Below, one piece after another: positions 33,971-42,390 of a stretch of 64,000 nucleotides of DNA. Position 1 is the stretch's first letter; the number at the start of each line of letters is the position of its first letter. The translations under genes and the position numbers were made by a program. Under the pieces are notes generated by a model. The model searched no databases. It was not told the DNA's origin and was given only the letters and a program-made list of their open reading frames with translations. The stretch lies in the NCBI RefSeq assembly GCF_006337085.1, contig NZ_CP040882.1:1178001-1242000 (forward strand). Direction: 5' to 3'. Source of the DNA: Sutterella faecalis (lineage in GTDB: Bacteria; Pseudomonadota; Gammaproteobacteria; Burkholderiales; Burkholderiaceae_F).

Positions 33971-34263
33971 GCCGATGTCTTCCGGCGCTTCAGGCGGCCG
34001 GATCTGGTGGAGTTGAACCGGGGGATCGGCCGCGAACTTCCGGAGAACGTCCTCATCCAGCCGAAGATCATCTCCCCGTCTGCAACAGGCTTCTTTATTC
34101 ACCCGGAAAATGCCGATTTGTTTGAAGCCATTTATTGTAACTGTTCATGTATGGAAAATGCAGGGCGGCAAACGAACGCAAACACGGCGAATTTGCGCGG
34201 AAAGACGTTATTTGCAGAATCTGTGAAAGCATCCCGCATATGCGGTATTCTTGAGTGAATGTC
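33971..34263. other. Upstream region of the nucleoside importer operon
   Basis: About 290 bases separate the ATPase start from the tRNA-Arg promoter, on divergent strands. It must hold the operon promoter on the minus strand. I see no riboswitch or clear operator in it and no convincing gene. Confidence 0.5.
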
Positions 34264-34292
34264 TTGCACTGACTCAGTCAGAACGGCAGAAT
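34264..34292 (+). promoter_or_regulatory. Sigma70-type promoter of tRNA-Arg
   Basis: TTGCAC at 34264-34269 and CAGAAT at 34287-34292 are separated by 17 bases and end 13 bases before the tRNA. Confidence 0.6.
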
Positions 34293-34305
34293 TCATTTTC
34301 TCAGT

Positions 34306-34382
34306 GCGCCAGTAGCTCAGTTGGATAGAGTATCTGGCTACGAACCAGAGGGTCGTGGGTTCGAATCCTGCCTGGCGCACCA
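34306..34382 (+). tRNA. tRNA-Arg (anticodon ACG), copy 1
   Basis: 77 bases including encoded CCA. The acceptor GCGCCAG pairs with CTGGCGC, and the anticodon stem-loop CTGGCTACGAACCAG carries ACG, read as ICG after deamination by TadA. It is identical in sequence to the copies at 45693 and 45833. Confidence 0.97.
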
Positions 34383-34421
34383 ACAGACAATATGCCTTGC
34401 CGCATGTACGAACAATGATGC

Positions 34422-34515
34422 GGAGAAGTGGCAGAGAGGTCGAATGCACACCCCTGCTAAGGGTGCAGGTCCAAAATTGCGGGCCTCGAGGGTTCGAATC
34501 CCTCCTTCTCCGCCA
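34422..34515 (+). tRNA. tRNA-Ser (anticodon GCT)
   Basis: 94 bases including CCA, with the long variable arm of a type II tRNA. The acceptor GGAGAAG pairs with CTTCTCC, and the anticodon loop carries GCT within CCCCTGCTAAGGG. It lies 39 bases after tRNA-Arg and is probably cotranscribed. Confidence 0.95.
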
Positions 34516-34541
34516 TTGTTTCTTGCGACGAGAGGCAGAAT

Positions 34542-34582
34542 AAACCCCGTTCAGTGTGAGCTGTGCGGGGTTTTATTTTTTC
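34542..34582 (+). terminator. Terminator of the tRNA-Arg/tRNA-Ser transcript
   Basis: AAACCCCG pairs with CGGGGTTT, followed by TTATTTTTT. Confidence 0.85.
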
Positions 34583-34595
34583 GCCGCAGCAAGAG

Positions 34596-34630
34596 AAAAG
34601 CCCGTGAGGACGCGAATCCTCCGGGCTTTG
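34596..34630 (-). terminator. Terminator of the NUDIX gene
   Basis: AAAGCCCG pairs with CGGGCTTT with an inner GAGGA/TCCTC stem. It lies 24 bases after the NUDIX gene stop; the minus-strand tail is CTTTTC. Confidence 0.7.
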
Positions 34631-34653
34631 TTCATTCAGACGCCGTGAGCAGA

Positions 34654-35304
34654 CTACTGATGCGCCGCGGCGATCATGCCGCGAAGATCAGTGCCCGAGA
34701 GCCCCGGGTTCTTTCTGCCTTCGAGATGCTCCTTGAGCCAGAAGATGCCGCAGATCGTCTTCACGTCCGTAATCCGGCCGTCAAGGGCCATGCGGACCGC
34801 TTCATCAAAGGGGACCCGGTAAACCTCAAGGTGCTCGCCTTCGTCGAGATGCTGATCCTCCTGGGTGAGATCTTCGGCGAGAAAGATCACGATGTGCTCG
34901 GAACTGTAGCCGATGGCGTTGTTGATGAGGCCAAGCCTCGTCCATGTCTTCGCCTTTACGCCGCACTCTTCGAGGAGCTCGCGCCTGGCGCAGTCAAGCT
35001 CCTCTTCGTCGGGATCGATTTTGCCCGCGGGAAGCTCCCAGAAGCTTTGCCCGAGCGGGTGACGCCACTGTCGTTCAAGCAGAATCGTGCCGTCCTTGTC
35101 GAGCGCCGCCATGCAGCAGGCGCCGCCGTGCCTCAGAAAGAGACGCTGCGAGCTCCGCCCGTCGGGAAGCGTCACTTCGTCGCGGACAAGCTTCACGAAC
35201 TTGCCGTCGAAAAGAACGGATTCGGATACGGTTTTTTCCTCGAGGGGATCATCCGCACGGGCAGCAAAGGGAACGGGCGACTTCAGAAGCGGAAAACGGC
35301 GCAT
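34654..35304 (-). CDS. NUDIX hydrolase, ADP-ribose pyrophosphatase type
   Basis: The protein has 216 aa. The Nudix box GKIDPDEEELDCARRELLEE followed by CG is complete (G-x5-E-x7-RE-x2-EE). Flanking WELPAG, LINNAIGYSSEHIVIFLAED and RHGGACCMAALDKDGTILLE fit the NudF/ADP-ribose pyrophosphatase group, which hydrolyses ADP-ribose to AMP and ribose 5-phosphate. GGAG precedes the start. It is divergent from nnr; both deal with damaged or surplus nicotinamide nucleotides, which may be more than coincidence. Confidence 0.85.
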   Translation of the reverse strand: MRRFPLLKSPVPFAARADDPLEEKTVSESVLFDGKFVKLVRDEVTLPDGRSSQRLFLRHGGACCMAALDKDGTILLERQWRHPLGQSFWELPAGKIDPDEEELDCARRELLEECGVKAKTWTRLGLINNAIGYSSEHIVIFLAEDLTQEDQHLDEGEHLEVYRVPFDEAVRMALDGRITDVKTICGIFWLKEHLEGRKNPGLSGTDLRGMIAAAHQ

Positions 35305-35435
35305 TTGTGCTCCAGAAAGAAGAAATCATGAGTTGGAAACAATACCGCCAAAAGACTCCCGGGAAAACGCCCGGCATTGGCGCATCTTCTTAGAATGTGC
35401 CCGGCAAAATCATTTCCCTGTTTCTTTTCAAAACC

Positions 35436-36908
35436 ATGAGTCTTACCGTTCTCAATCTCGAAGAGGCCCGCGAGCTCGAAGCACGCTGCGCCAACCGCAT
35501 GGGCCTTGACGCACTGATGCGCCGTGCAGGCGCCTTTGCGGCCGAATGGATTTCCGAACATGTTCCGGGAGGCCATGCCGTCGTCCTGGCCGGCCCCGGC
35601 AACAACGGCGGCGACGCCATCGTCTGCGCGCTGGAACTCAAAAAACGCGGCTTTACGGTTGAGCTGGTGCTTCCCGGCGGCGACCCCAAAACGGAACTCG
35701 CCCGTACCATGCTGGCCGAATGGCGCAGCCGGGGTCTTGAAACGCTAGAAGATCCGTACAGCGCGATGAAGGCTCAAGTTGTCGTCGACGGCCTCTTCGG
35801 CACCGGCCTCAAGCGTCCGATCACGGGCGACTATATGGATGCCGTGCAGTGGTTCAATGAGCGCATGGCCTATAAGGTTGCGCTGGATGTTCCCTCGGGC
35901 CTCAACAGCGAAACAGGCCTCTGGGTGGGTACCGTGCCGGGCGTCCGCGCCGACGCGACGATCACCTTCCTCTCTCACAAGTCCGGACTCTTCATGAATG
36001 AAGGCGCCGATGCCTCGGGCACCGTCGTCATGACGGAGCTTGATGTTTCGATTCCGCTTACGCGCCTCGGCGTCATTGAATCCGCGGACTTCGCGCATAT
36101 CCTTGAACCCCGCCGCAACTTCTCCCACAAGGGGACCTTCGGACATCTCGCCGTCGTCGGCGGCGCAAACGGCCATGTCGGCGCCGCGCTCCTCTCTGCC
36201 CGTGCGGGCCTCAAGCTCGGTGCGGGCACGGTTACCGTCGAGCTTCTTGCCGATAATGCCCCTGCCGTCGACCTTGTTCAGCCCGAACTCATGTTCTCGG
36301 CAGAACCTCTTGACTTTGAAAAATTCACTGCCGCCGTGATCGGCCCGGGGCTCGGCACGAGCGAACGCGCGAAGGAAAGACTCCGCGCAGCGCTCGCGGC
36401 GAGCTGCCCGCTCGTGATCGACGCCGATGCACTCAACCTGATCGCGGCCGACAAGAGCCTCCTCACGGCGCTCCTCCACCGCACGGTCGCCACCGTCATC
36501 ACGCCGCACGAGGTCGAGGGCGCCCGCATTCTTCATGTTGACCCGAAGGTCATTCAGGCCGACCGCGTCAACGCCGTTCGCGACATCGCGCTTCAGACCG
36601 GCGCCATCACGGTGCTTAAGGGCCCGGGCACGCTCGTTGCCATGAGAAGTTCGCGCACGTGGCTTTCGCCGATCGGCGCCACCTCTCTTGCGACAGCCGG
36701 AAGCGGCGACGTGCTTTCCGGCATGATCGGCGCCTTCTTTGCGCAGCGCTACGATACGGTTGAATCGGTCCTTGGCGCCGTGATGCTTCATGCCCGCGCA
36801 GGCGCCGGTCACCTTGCCGGTCTTACTGCCGGAGAGATTGCTCCCGCAGCCGCGTGGATTCTTGAAGAAGAAAGACGCAAAATCCGGGCCGAACGACAGC
36901 CGCAATAA
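35436..36908 (+). CDS. nnr: Bifunctional NAD(P)H-hydrate epimerase / ADP-dependent NAD(P)H-hydrate dehydratase
   Basis: Nnr repairs hydrated NAD(P)H. The protein has about 490 aa. Its N-terminal YjeF_N epimerase domain (to about residue 215) has VLAGPGNNGGDAIVCALELK and the GLFGTGLKRPITG and ALDVPSGLNSETG motifs. Its C-terminal carbohydrate-kinase-like dehydratase domain has KGTFGHLAVVGGANGHVGAA, AAVIGPGLGTS, LVIDADALNLIA and TAGSGDVLSGMIGAFFAQ. ATG 35436 (MSLTVLNLEEARELEARCAN) fits the family start; a GTG 39 bases upstream is in frame but unlikely. Confidence 0.92.
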   Translation: MSLTVLNLEEARELEARCANRMGLDALMRRAGAFAAEWISEHVPGGHAVVLAGPGNNGGDAIVCALELKKRGFTVELVLPGGDPKTELARTMLAEWRSRGLETLEDPYSAMKAQVVVDGLFGTGLKRPITGDYMDAVQWFNERMAYKVALDVPSGLNSETGLWVGTVPGVRADATITFLSHKSGLFMNEGADASGTVVMTELDVSIPLTRLGVIESADFAHILEPRRNFSHKGTFGHLAVVGGANGHVGAALLSARAGLKLGAGTVTVELLADNAPAVDLVQPELMFSAEPLDFEKFTAAVIGPGLGTSERAKERLRAALAASCPLVIDADALNLIAADKSLLTALLHRTVATVITPHEVEGARILHVDPKVIQADRVNAVRDIALQTGAITVLKGPGTLVAMRSSRTWLSPIGATSLATAGSGDVLSGMIGAFFAQRYDTVESVLGAVMLHARAGAGHLAGLTAGEIAPAAAWILEEERRKIRAERQPQ

Positions 36909-37082
36909 AGAGACGCCGCCTCAGACACAGAGTTTGCAGTCTTCACGTTTTGTTGCATGCTTCACGAATCTGCAATGCCCTTTCCCATCGCCTTCGATAT
37001 AGTTCTTCTTACAGCGAAATACTGCTGAGAGAACAGATTCCGCTGTGTTTCTCCTGACTTTAGGTTGAGAAATTGAGGGTTG

Positions 37083-37123
37083 AACCTCGCGGGCGAAGGG
37101 AAAACGCCTGCGAGGTTTTTTTT
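37083..37123 (+). terminator. Intrinsic terminator between nnr and the glycerophosphodiesterase gene
   Basis: AACCTCGC pairs with GCGAGGTT around an inner GGCG/CGCC stem, followed by eight T. The 170 bases before it, after nnr, hold no gene I trust. Confidence 0.85.
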
Positions 37124-37151
37124 CATCCTCACCCTTTGAGAGGTGAGACAA

Positions 37152-37955
37152 ATGCCGATTTTCGAAAACTCCCCTGAATCCCTTCCCTGGCCTTTTCCAC
37201 GCATCCTCGCCCATCGCGGGGGCGGCACGGTCGGCCCGGAAAATACGCTCGAAGGCTATCGCGCAGGCCTCCTGCACGGCTACCGCGCAATTGAAACGGA
37301 TGCCATGCTTACCCGGGACCGGATCCCGATGATCATGCATGACGAAAAGTTCGGCCGCGTCATCCGGAACGACCCAAGAAGCGTCCCTGAAGTTTCGGCT
37401 CAGGAACTGGCTTCGCTTGACGCGGGAAGCTGGCTCTCTCCCTTCTGGTACGGCGCCGCTCCAATGCGTCTTGCTACCGCGATCCGCTGGTGCCGCAGAA
37501 ACGCTGTCTGGATGAATATTGAAATCAAGCCGGCCAGGGGACATGCGGAGGAAACCGGCCGCATCGTTGCGGAAACGACTGCCGGGGAATTCGAGGATCT
37601 CATCCGATCGGGCGGAGATTCTCGGGAAGGGATCGTTCGCGAGGTGCCGCTCCTTTCCTCTTATTCGAGAGACGCTCTTGCCGCTGCGAGGGAAGCCGCC
37701 CCTGACATTCCTCGGGCGCTCCTCGTTGACGACATTCCCGGAGACTGGAGAGAAGCCGTCATGGAACTCGAATGCGTTTCGATTCATCCCGACTATCGGT
37801 TCGTGACGCCCGAATTCATCCGGAAAGCTCACGCTGCCGGACTCTGGGTTTTCGTCTATACGCCCAATGCGCCGGACCTCGTAAGAGCACTTTTTGCTAT
37901 GGGCGTCGACGCGCTCTGCACGGACAGACTTGACCTGATCTCCCCCGGCCTCTGA
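37152..37955 (+). CDS. ugpQ: Glycerophosphodiester phosphodiesterase
   Basis: The 267-aa cytoplasmic enzyme (no signal peptide) cleaves glycerophosphodiesters to glycerol 3-phosphate and an alcohol. GDPD signature: ILAHRGGGTVGPENTLEGYR at about residues 21-40, ETDAMLTRDRIPMIMHDEKF (metal ligands E, D, H), and WMNIEIKPARG. It ends VDALCTDRLDLISP. ATG 37152 has GAGAGGTGAG upstream; the GTG nine bases earlier is less likely. Assigned to the UgpQ type by length and lack of export signal. Confidence 0.88.
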   Translation: MPIFENSPESLPWPFPRILAHRGGGTVGPENTLEGYRAGLLHGYRAIETDAMLTRDRIPMIMHDEKFGRVIRNDPRSVPEVSAQELASLDAGSWLSPFWYGAAPMRLATAIRWCRRNAVWMNIEIKPARGHAEETGRIVAETTAGEFEDLIRSGGDSREGIVREVPLLSSYSRDALAAAREAAPDIPRALLVDDIPGDWREAVMELECVSIHPDYRFVTPEFIRKAHAAGLWVFVYTPNAPDLVRALFAMGVDALCTDRLDLISPGL

Positions 37956-37983
37956 GCCTTCTCCTGGTCTGCCGCCATCTTCC

Positions 37984-38021
37984 AAAGGCCTTCCGGGCAT
38001 TCCTTCTGCCGGAAGGCCTTT
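37984..38021 (+). terminator. Terminator after the glycerophosphodiesterase gene
   Basis: AAAGGCCTTCCGG pairs perfectly over 13 bases with CCGGAAGGCCTTT; a T-run follows after five bases. Confidence 0.75.
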
Positions 38022-38313
38022 GCGCATTTTTCTCGACAGGCACGCCGGTGCGCTTCACTGAGCCGCGCCATTTTCAGGCTCCGACTTCCTCTTCCCAAGA
38101 TATTTTCATATTTCGCAAATCCTTTTTTTCATTCCGTGAAGCTTCTAGAGGATATTCCCGTAATTCCATAATTTACCTATACTTAGTATCTTCCTTTATC
38201 CTTTCCGGCCCCCTATACTTTCGCCTGACTCAAGAAAACCCGGATCACGCACATCCGGCATCGGAAGCTCGATTGGGCTTTCTGATTGCAAATTAACCAA
38301 AAAGGACACAAAC
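38022..38313. promoter_or_regulatory. Upstream region of dsbL
   Basis: No gene is seen. The stretch 38090-38230 is AT-rich and contains TATACTT-like boxes near 38172 and 38214 that could serve as -10 elements. AAGGACA lies just before the dsbL start. Confidence 0.4.
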
Positions 38314-38982
38314 ATGCTTCGTCGTACCTTCATCGCTTCGGCTGTTCTTCTTGCCACTGCGGCCGCTGCTCCGAGCGCCTTTGCCTTTACGGAAGGCAAG
38401 GATGCCGACTACATCACCCTCGAGAAGCCCCTTGCCGGCGGCGAAGGCAAGATCGTCAAGGTCTGGTCCTATGACTGCCCGTTCTGCTTCAAGTTCGACG
38501 TGGGCGTCGATCCGAAGGCGATTCCTGCTGCCGTGAAGGCGACGGGCCTCAAGTTCGACATGTATCACCTCGAAACGAAGGGCAAGTACGGTCGTGCCGG
38601 TACGGAACTTTTTGCCTGGTGCATGCTGCGCGATAAGGCCGCCGGCATCACGGACTGGGAAGATCCGAAGTCGCTCTTCAAGAAGGCGAAGGACGCCATC
38701 TATGTCGCCTACCACCGCAAGGGTGAGCGCTGGACGGCCGGCGAAGAAGCTTTCCTCAAGACGGGTCTTGATGCGATCGGCGCCAAGCCCGAAGAATTTG
38801 CCGCTGCGAGAAAGACCCCTGAAGTTCAGGCGCTTGCCGACAGCTGGAAGCCCTGCTACGACGTGGCGAAGATCCAGGGCATTCCTGCCTACGTGGTCAA
38901 CGGCAAGTACCTCGTCATGACGAAGGGCATCCGCTCCGTTCAGGGCTTTGTCGACCTCCTTACTGAACTCTCCAAGAAGTAA
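38314..38982 (+). CDS. dsbL: Periplasmic thiol:disulfide oxidoreductase DsbL (DsbA family)
   Basis: The 222-aa protein has a cleavable signal peptide (FIASAVLLATAAAAPSAFA). The thioredoxin-fold active site is SYDCPFCFKFD, CPFC as in DsbL-type enzymes rather than CPHC of DsbA. The conserved HLETKGKYGRAG, KTGLDAIGAKPEEFAAA and IQGIPAYVVNGKYLVM (cis-Pro loop) also follow the E. coli DsbL pattern. It introduces disulfides into selected periplasmic proteins, classically arylsulfate sulfotransferase AssT. A DsbI-type partner starts 22 bases downstream. No assT is present in this window. Confidence 0.88.
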   Translation: MLRRTFIASAVLLATAAAAPSAFAFTEGKDADYITLEKPLAGGEGKIVKVWSYDCPFCFKFDVGVDPKAIPAAVKATGLKFDMYHLETKGKYGRAGTELFAWCMLRDKAAGITDWEDPKSLFKKAKDAIYVAYHRKGERWTAGEEAFLKTGLDAIGAKPEEFAAARKTPEVQALADSWKPCYDVAKIQGIPAYVVNGKYLVMTKGIRSVQGFVDLLTELSKK

Positions 38983-39004
38983 TCCGGCGGGAGTTTGTGA
39001 GAAA

Positions 39005-39667
39005 ATGAATTCTTCCAACGGTCTCCTCGATCGCATCGGGCTCTTCTCTCAGACCCGCTGGCCGTGGCTTCTGATTGCCATCCTTTCCGCAGGACTTGTG
39101 CTCATTGCGCACAACGTCTTCCAGGTGTGGCTCTACATGAAGCCCTGCGAGCAGTGCGTATACATCCGCTTCGCCTTCCTCTGCATGACGTTCGGGTGCC
39201 TCTTCACGCTCGCCTGGCCGAAGGCGCTGATCTGCAGGCTCATCGCCTACGTTTGCGGCGTCTACGGCGCAATCTACGGCATCATGTGCTCGGTCAAGCT
39301 TTCCGACATCCATCACGCGATCCACTCCGACGATCTCGATGCACTCTTCGGCATGCAGGGATGCTCGCTCGAACCGCACTATCCCTTCGGCCTTCCGCTT
39401 GAAAAGTGGGCGCCGGACTGGTTCCTCCCGACGGGCGACTGCGGCTACGACAACTCCGACGTGCCGATGGGCACGGTGCTCTCGCCGCTCCAGGAATCCA
39501 TCATTCAGATGTATTCCGATGCCGGCGGCTGGTACCTGATCCCGTCGATGAAGTTCATGTCGATGGCCCAGTGCTGCCTCCTCGGCTTCATCGTTGCGCT
39601 CGCCATCTATGCGATCCTCTTCGTCGGCGACATGAAGCACGTTGCCGGCTCCAAGAAGGCCGCCTGA
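39005..39667 (+). CDS. dsbI: Inner-membrane quinone-linked oxidoreductase DsbI (DsbB family)
   Basis: DsbI re-oxidises DsbL and passes electrons to quinone. The 220-aa protein has four or five hydrophobic segments. The first cysteine pair is in LYMKPCEQCVYIRFAFLCMT, and the periplasmic loop cysteines are in FGMQGCSLEPHYPFGLP and FLPTGDCGYDN. The extended loop and the lack of other DsbB features point to DsbI. ATG 39005 (MNSSNGLLDRIGLFSQTRWP) follows GGGAG; an upstream in-frame ATG would overlap dsbL. The two form a dedicated oxidation pair. Confidence 0.87.
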   Translation: MNSSNGLLDRIGLFSQTRWPWLLIAILSAGLVLIAHNVFQVWLYMKPCEQCVYIRFAFLCMTFGCLFTLAWPKALICRLIAYVCGVYGAIYGIMCSVKLSDIHHAIHSDDLDALFGMQGCSLEPHYPFGLPLEKWAPDWFLPTGDCGYDNSDVPMGTVLSPLQESIIQMYSDAGGWYLIPSMKFMSMAQCCLLGFIVALAIYAILFVGDMKHVAGSKKAA

Positions 39668-39704
39668 TAGAAGCTTCTGCCGGAACTTTTTCTCTCTTCC
39701 TTTC

Positions 39705-39742
39705 AAGCCGCTTCCGAGTACGCCTCCGAAGCGGCTTTTTTC
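39705..39742 (+). terminator. Terminator of dsbL-dsbI
   Basis: AAGCCGCTTC pairs with GAAGCGGCTT, followed by TTTT. Confidence 0.85.
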
Positions 39743-39749
39743 TGCCCGC

Positions 39750-39785
39750 AAAAAAGGCGGTCCTTCTGCATCGGTACCGCCTTTT
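39750..39785 (-). terminator. Terminator of fnr
   Basis: AAAAAAGGCGGT pairs with ACCGCCTTTT. The minus-strand tail is a T-run. It lies 28 bases past the fnr stop and back to back with the dsbI terminator. Confidence 0.8.
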
Positions 39786-39812
39786 GGAATTCGCGCAAAG
39801 CTTCAGGGAGTC

Positions 39813-40568
39813 TCAGCCGACAGAGGTTCTCGGCATTTCCACTTCGCTCGGAAGCGGAACGCCGGAAACAATCGCACGCAGCCCTTCAGGATCGAAGATC
39901 CTCACGTGCTTCTGGTTCACTTCGATCAGGCCGTCGTGCGAGAAGCGCGAGAGCACGCGGCTCACTGTCTCAAGCTTGAGGCCCAGGTAGGAACCGATTT
40001 CCGCTCGCGTCATGCGAAGCACAAACTCGCTTCTCGAGTACCCGCGCTGCTCGAAGCGCTGCGAGAGGGAAAGAAGGAATGCGGCGAGCCGCTCCTCGGC
40101 ATGCATGGAGCCCAGAAGCAGCATGACGCCGTGCTGGCGCACGATTTCGCGCGAGAGGAGCTTCATGACGTGCGCGCCCATCGAGCGCATCGACGTTGCC
40201 GCATCCTCGAGCCGTGCGTAAGGAATCACGCAGACTTCCGTGTCTTCGAGCGCAAACACATCGCTCGAATGGACGCCGCTCGCGATGCCGTCAAAGCCGA
40301 TCATTTCGCCGGCCATGAAGAAGTTCGTCACCTGCTCGCGGCCGTCAGAACTCATGACGGTGCTCTTCAGAAACCCAAGCCTCACGGCATAGAGATTTTC
40401 AAAGCGGTCGCCGGCACGAAAGAGCGCATCGCCGCGCTTGATGCGGCGCCTCGCCGCGACGAGATCCTCAAGGCGTTCAATTTCCTTGAGCGTTAGTCCG
40501 GTAGGCAGACAAGCCTCACGCAGATTGCAGTTCGAACAGGCAACACGAAGCGCCGACAGATTGATCAC
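39813..40568 (-). CDS. fnr: FNR-type oxygen-sensing transcription regulator
   Basis: FNR is a global regulator that binds DNA as a [4Fe-4S] dimer without oxygen. The 251-aa form begins at GTG 40568, chosen because GGGAGAGG lies just upstream and the length matches E. coli FNR (250 aa); an ATG at 40637 gives 23 extra residues. The N-terminal cluster cysteines are in VACSNCNLREACLP, and the fourth is in EDTEVCVIPYARL. The cNMP-like beta-roll is at about residues 30-150. The C-terminal helix-turn-helix is RAEIGSYLGLKLETVSRVLS, with E and SR in the FNR-type recognition helix. It is divergent from hemN. Confidence 0.92.
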   Translation of the reverse strand: MINLSALRVACSNCNLREACLPTGLTLKEIERLEDLVAARRRIKRGDALFRAGDRFENLYAVRLGFLKSTVMSSDGREQVTNFFMAGEMIGFDGIASGVHSSDVFALEDTEVCVIPYARLEDAATSMRSMGAHVMKLLSREIVRQHGVMLLLGSMHAEERLAAFLLSLSQRFEQRGYSRSEFVLRMTRAEIGSYLGLKLETVSRVLSRFSHDGLIEVNQKHVRIFDPEGLRAIVSGVPLPSEVEMPRTSVG

Positions 40569-40878
40569 GACCTCTCCCTCAAGAGTCGCCCGCGCAAACG
40601 CGGACGGCCGGGCCTTGAAGCTTTTTTCAGACCGCACGAGGCTCCAGGGGGAAGCCCGTTCATCCGATCCGAACAGCTTGCTAATTTTGGAATAATCTCG
40701 CGCGCCTAATATCCAAAGCGGACATCAGGGCACTCAGGCGGCGGAACATTCGCCGTAAGAAGCAAACCCATTGAAGTCTGGACCTCTTTCGCGTTGATTC
40801 ATGTCAACAAAGATGTTCTCGCCTCCCGAATAATATCAGGAAGCTTAACCTAAGTCATAAATCAGAGGCACACCCAAC
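40569..40878. promoter_or_regulatory. fnr-hemN divergent control region
   Basis: 310 bases between the start codons hold both promoters and an FNR-type site 71 bases before the hemN start codon. No gene is seen. Confidence 0.7.
40794..40807. promoter_or_regulatory. FNR box TTGATTCATGTCAA upstream of hemN
   Basis: This matches the FNR consensus TTGAT-N4-ATCAA at nine of ten defined positions. It lies between fnr and hemN, 71 bases before the hemN start codon, a distance compatible with activation of hemN near -41.5 given a start site about 30 bases upstream of the gene, and perhaps with feedback on fnr. Confidence 0.75.
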
Positions 40879-42282
40879 ATGATGACCCCGGAAACCAGCG
40901 GCGTTGAACTGCCCGACATGGCCCTCCTCAAGAAGTTCGACGTGCCGGCCCCCCGCTACACCTCCTACCCGACCGCCGACCGCTTTAATGCCTCCTTCGG
41001 TCCGGCTGACTATGAGAAGGCTCTCGCCGGCCGCGGCGCTGCCAAGCATCCGGCTCCGCTCTCGCTCTACGTGCACGTTCCCTTCTGCAACGACGTGTGC
41101 TTTTACTGCGGCTGCAACAAAATCGTGACGCGCGATCACTCGCGCAGCGCCGCCTATATTGAGATGATCGGCCGCGAGTGCGACCTCGTCAAAGAGCACA
41201 TTACGGGCTCGCAGGAACTTGAACAGCTTCATTTCGGCGGCGGCACGCCCACGTTCCTCACGAACGACGAAATCTCCCTCATGATGGAGACGCTCACGAA
41301 GCGCTTCCCGCTTGCCAAAGAAGGCGGCGAATTCTCGATCGAGGTCGACCCCCGCACCTGCGGCCCCGACAAGGTGAAGAAGCTCCATGAAGTGGGCCTC
41401 AACCGCATGTCGCTCGGTGTGCAGGACTTCAACCCCGACGTGCAGAAAGCCGTCAACCGCATCCAGCCTTTTGAAATGACGAAGGAAACGCTCGATGCGG
41501 CCCGCGAGGCGGGATTTGAGTCCATCAACATGGATCTCATCTACGGTCTTCCGAAGCAGACGCGCGAAACCTTTGCGCATACGATCGACAAGGTGCTCGA
41601 GCTTTCGCCCGACCGCATCGCGCTCTATCACTATGCGCACCTGCCCAATCACTTCAAGGCGCAGCGCCGCATCCTTCCTGCGGATCTTCCCGACACCGTC
41701 GAGAAGGCCCACATCATGTTCGACGCCATCACGCGCCTCACGCAGAACGGCTACCGCTACATCGGCATGGACCATTTCGCCAAGCACGAGGATGAGCTCT
41801 CAAAGGCCCAGATCGAAGGAACCCTTCAGAGAAACTTCCAGGGCTATTCGACCAAGGCCGAATGCGACATGGTTGCGCTCGGCGTCTCCGCGATCTCGAA
41901 GATCGGCGGCGCTTATGCCTGCAATCCCCGCGAACTCGACGACTGGGCGGCTGCCATCTCCGCCGGGCGCCTCGCCACGAATCGCGGCTACACGCTCAAT
42001 GCCGATGATGAACTCCGCCGCTACGTGATCATGCAGATCATGTGCAACTTTGAACTCCGCAAGAAGGACGTTGAGGAGCGCTTCGGCATCAACTTCGACG
42101 AAACCTTCGGATTCGAGCTTTCGAAGATGAAGCCCTACGTGCACCACGAGCTCGTCGAGCTTTACGACGACCGCCTCGTCGTGCTCCCGAAGGGCAAGAT
42201 CTTCGTTCGCGCGGTCGCCATGCAGTTCGACCGTTATCTGCGCGAATCGAATCGCGCAGGCGGCTACTCCCGCATTGCCTGA
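40879..42282 (+). CDS. hemN: Oxygen-independent coproporphyrinogen III oxidase
   Basis: HemN is a radical SAM enzyme that converts coproporphyrinogen III to protoporphyrinogen IX without oxygen, for haem synthesis. The protein has 467 aa. The N-terminal VPAPRYTSYPTADRF is the HemN trip-wire region; the cluster motif is YVHVPFCNDVCFYCGCNK (CxxxCxxC plus the next Cys). Further landmarks are LHFGGGTPTFL, MSLGVQDFNPDVQKAVNRIQ and SINMDLIYGLPKQT, and the C-terminal HemN domain ends FDRYLR. The length and the extra cysteine distinguish it from HemW. Expression is probably FNR-controlled through the site at 40794. Confidence 0.95.
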   Translation: MMTPETSGVELPDMALLKKFDVPAPRYTSYPTADRFNASFGPADYEKALAGRGAAKHPAPLSLYVHVPFCNDVCFYCGCNKIVTRDHSRSAAYIEMIGRECDLVKEHITGSQELEQLHFGGGTPTFLTNDEISLMMETLTKRFPLAKEGGEFSIEVDPRTCGPDKVKKLHEVGLNRMSLGVQDFNPDVQKAVNRIQPFEMTKETLDAAREAGFESINMDLIYGLPKQTRETFAHTIDKVLELSPDRIALYHYAHLPNHFKAQRRILPADLPDTVEKAHIMFDAITRLTQNGYRYIGMDHFAKHEDELSKAQIEGTLQRNFQGYSTKAECDMVALGVSAISKIGGAYACNPRELDDWAAAISAGRLATNRGYTLNADDELRRYVIMQIMCNFELRKKDVEERFGINFDETFGFELSKMKPYVHHELVELYDDRLVVLPKGKIFVRAVAMQFDRYLRESNRAGGYSRIA

Positions 42283-42298
42283 TAGACCAGAAAGCACC

Positions 42299-42390
42299 GC
42301 GCCGTTTCCCTGGAAGAGGATGGCGCGGCAGTGAGTAAAGAGAGAAAAGCGGCATGAAGGAGGTTCATTGATCCTCTTCTGCCGCTTTTT
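42299..42390 (+). terminator. Two hairpins after hemN, the second a strong terminator
   Basis: CCGCGCC/GGCGCGG forms a hairpin at about 42299-42328. AAAGCGGCA (42346) pairs with TGCCGCTTT (42380) around an inner GAAGGAGG/CCTCTTC-like stem, with a T-run after it. The remaining 250 bases to alaS contain no convincing gene and must hold the alaS promoter. Confidence 0.75.

Noticed and set aside
33971..34263. Purine riboswitch upstream of the nucleoside importer
   Set aside because: I could not find the three-way junction core or an anti-terminator/terminator pair on the minus strand.
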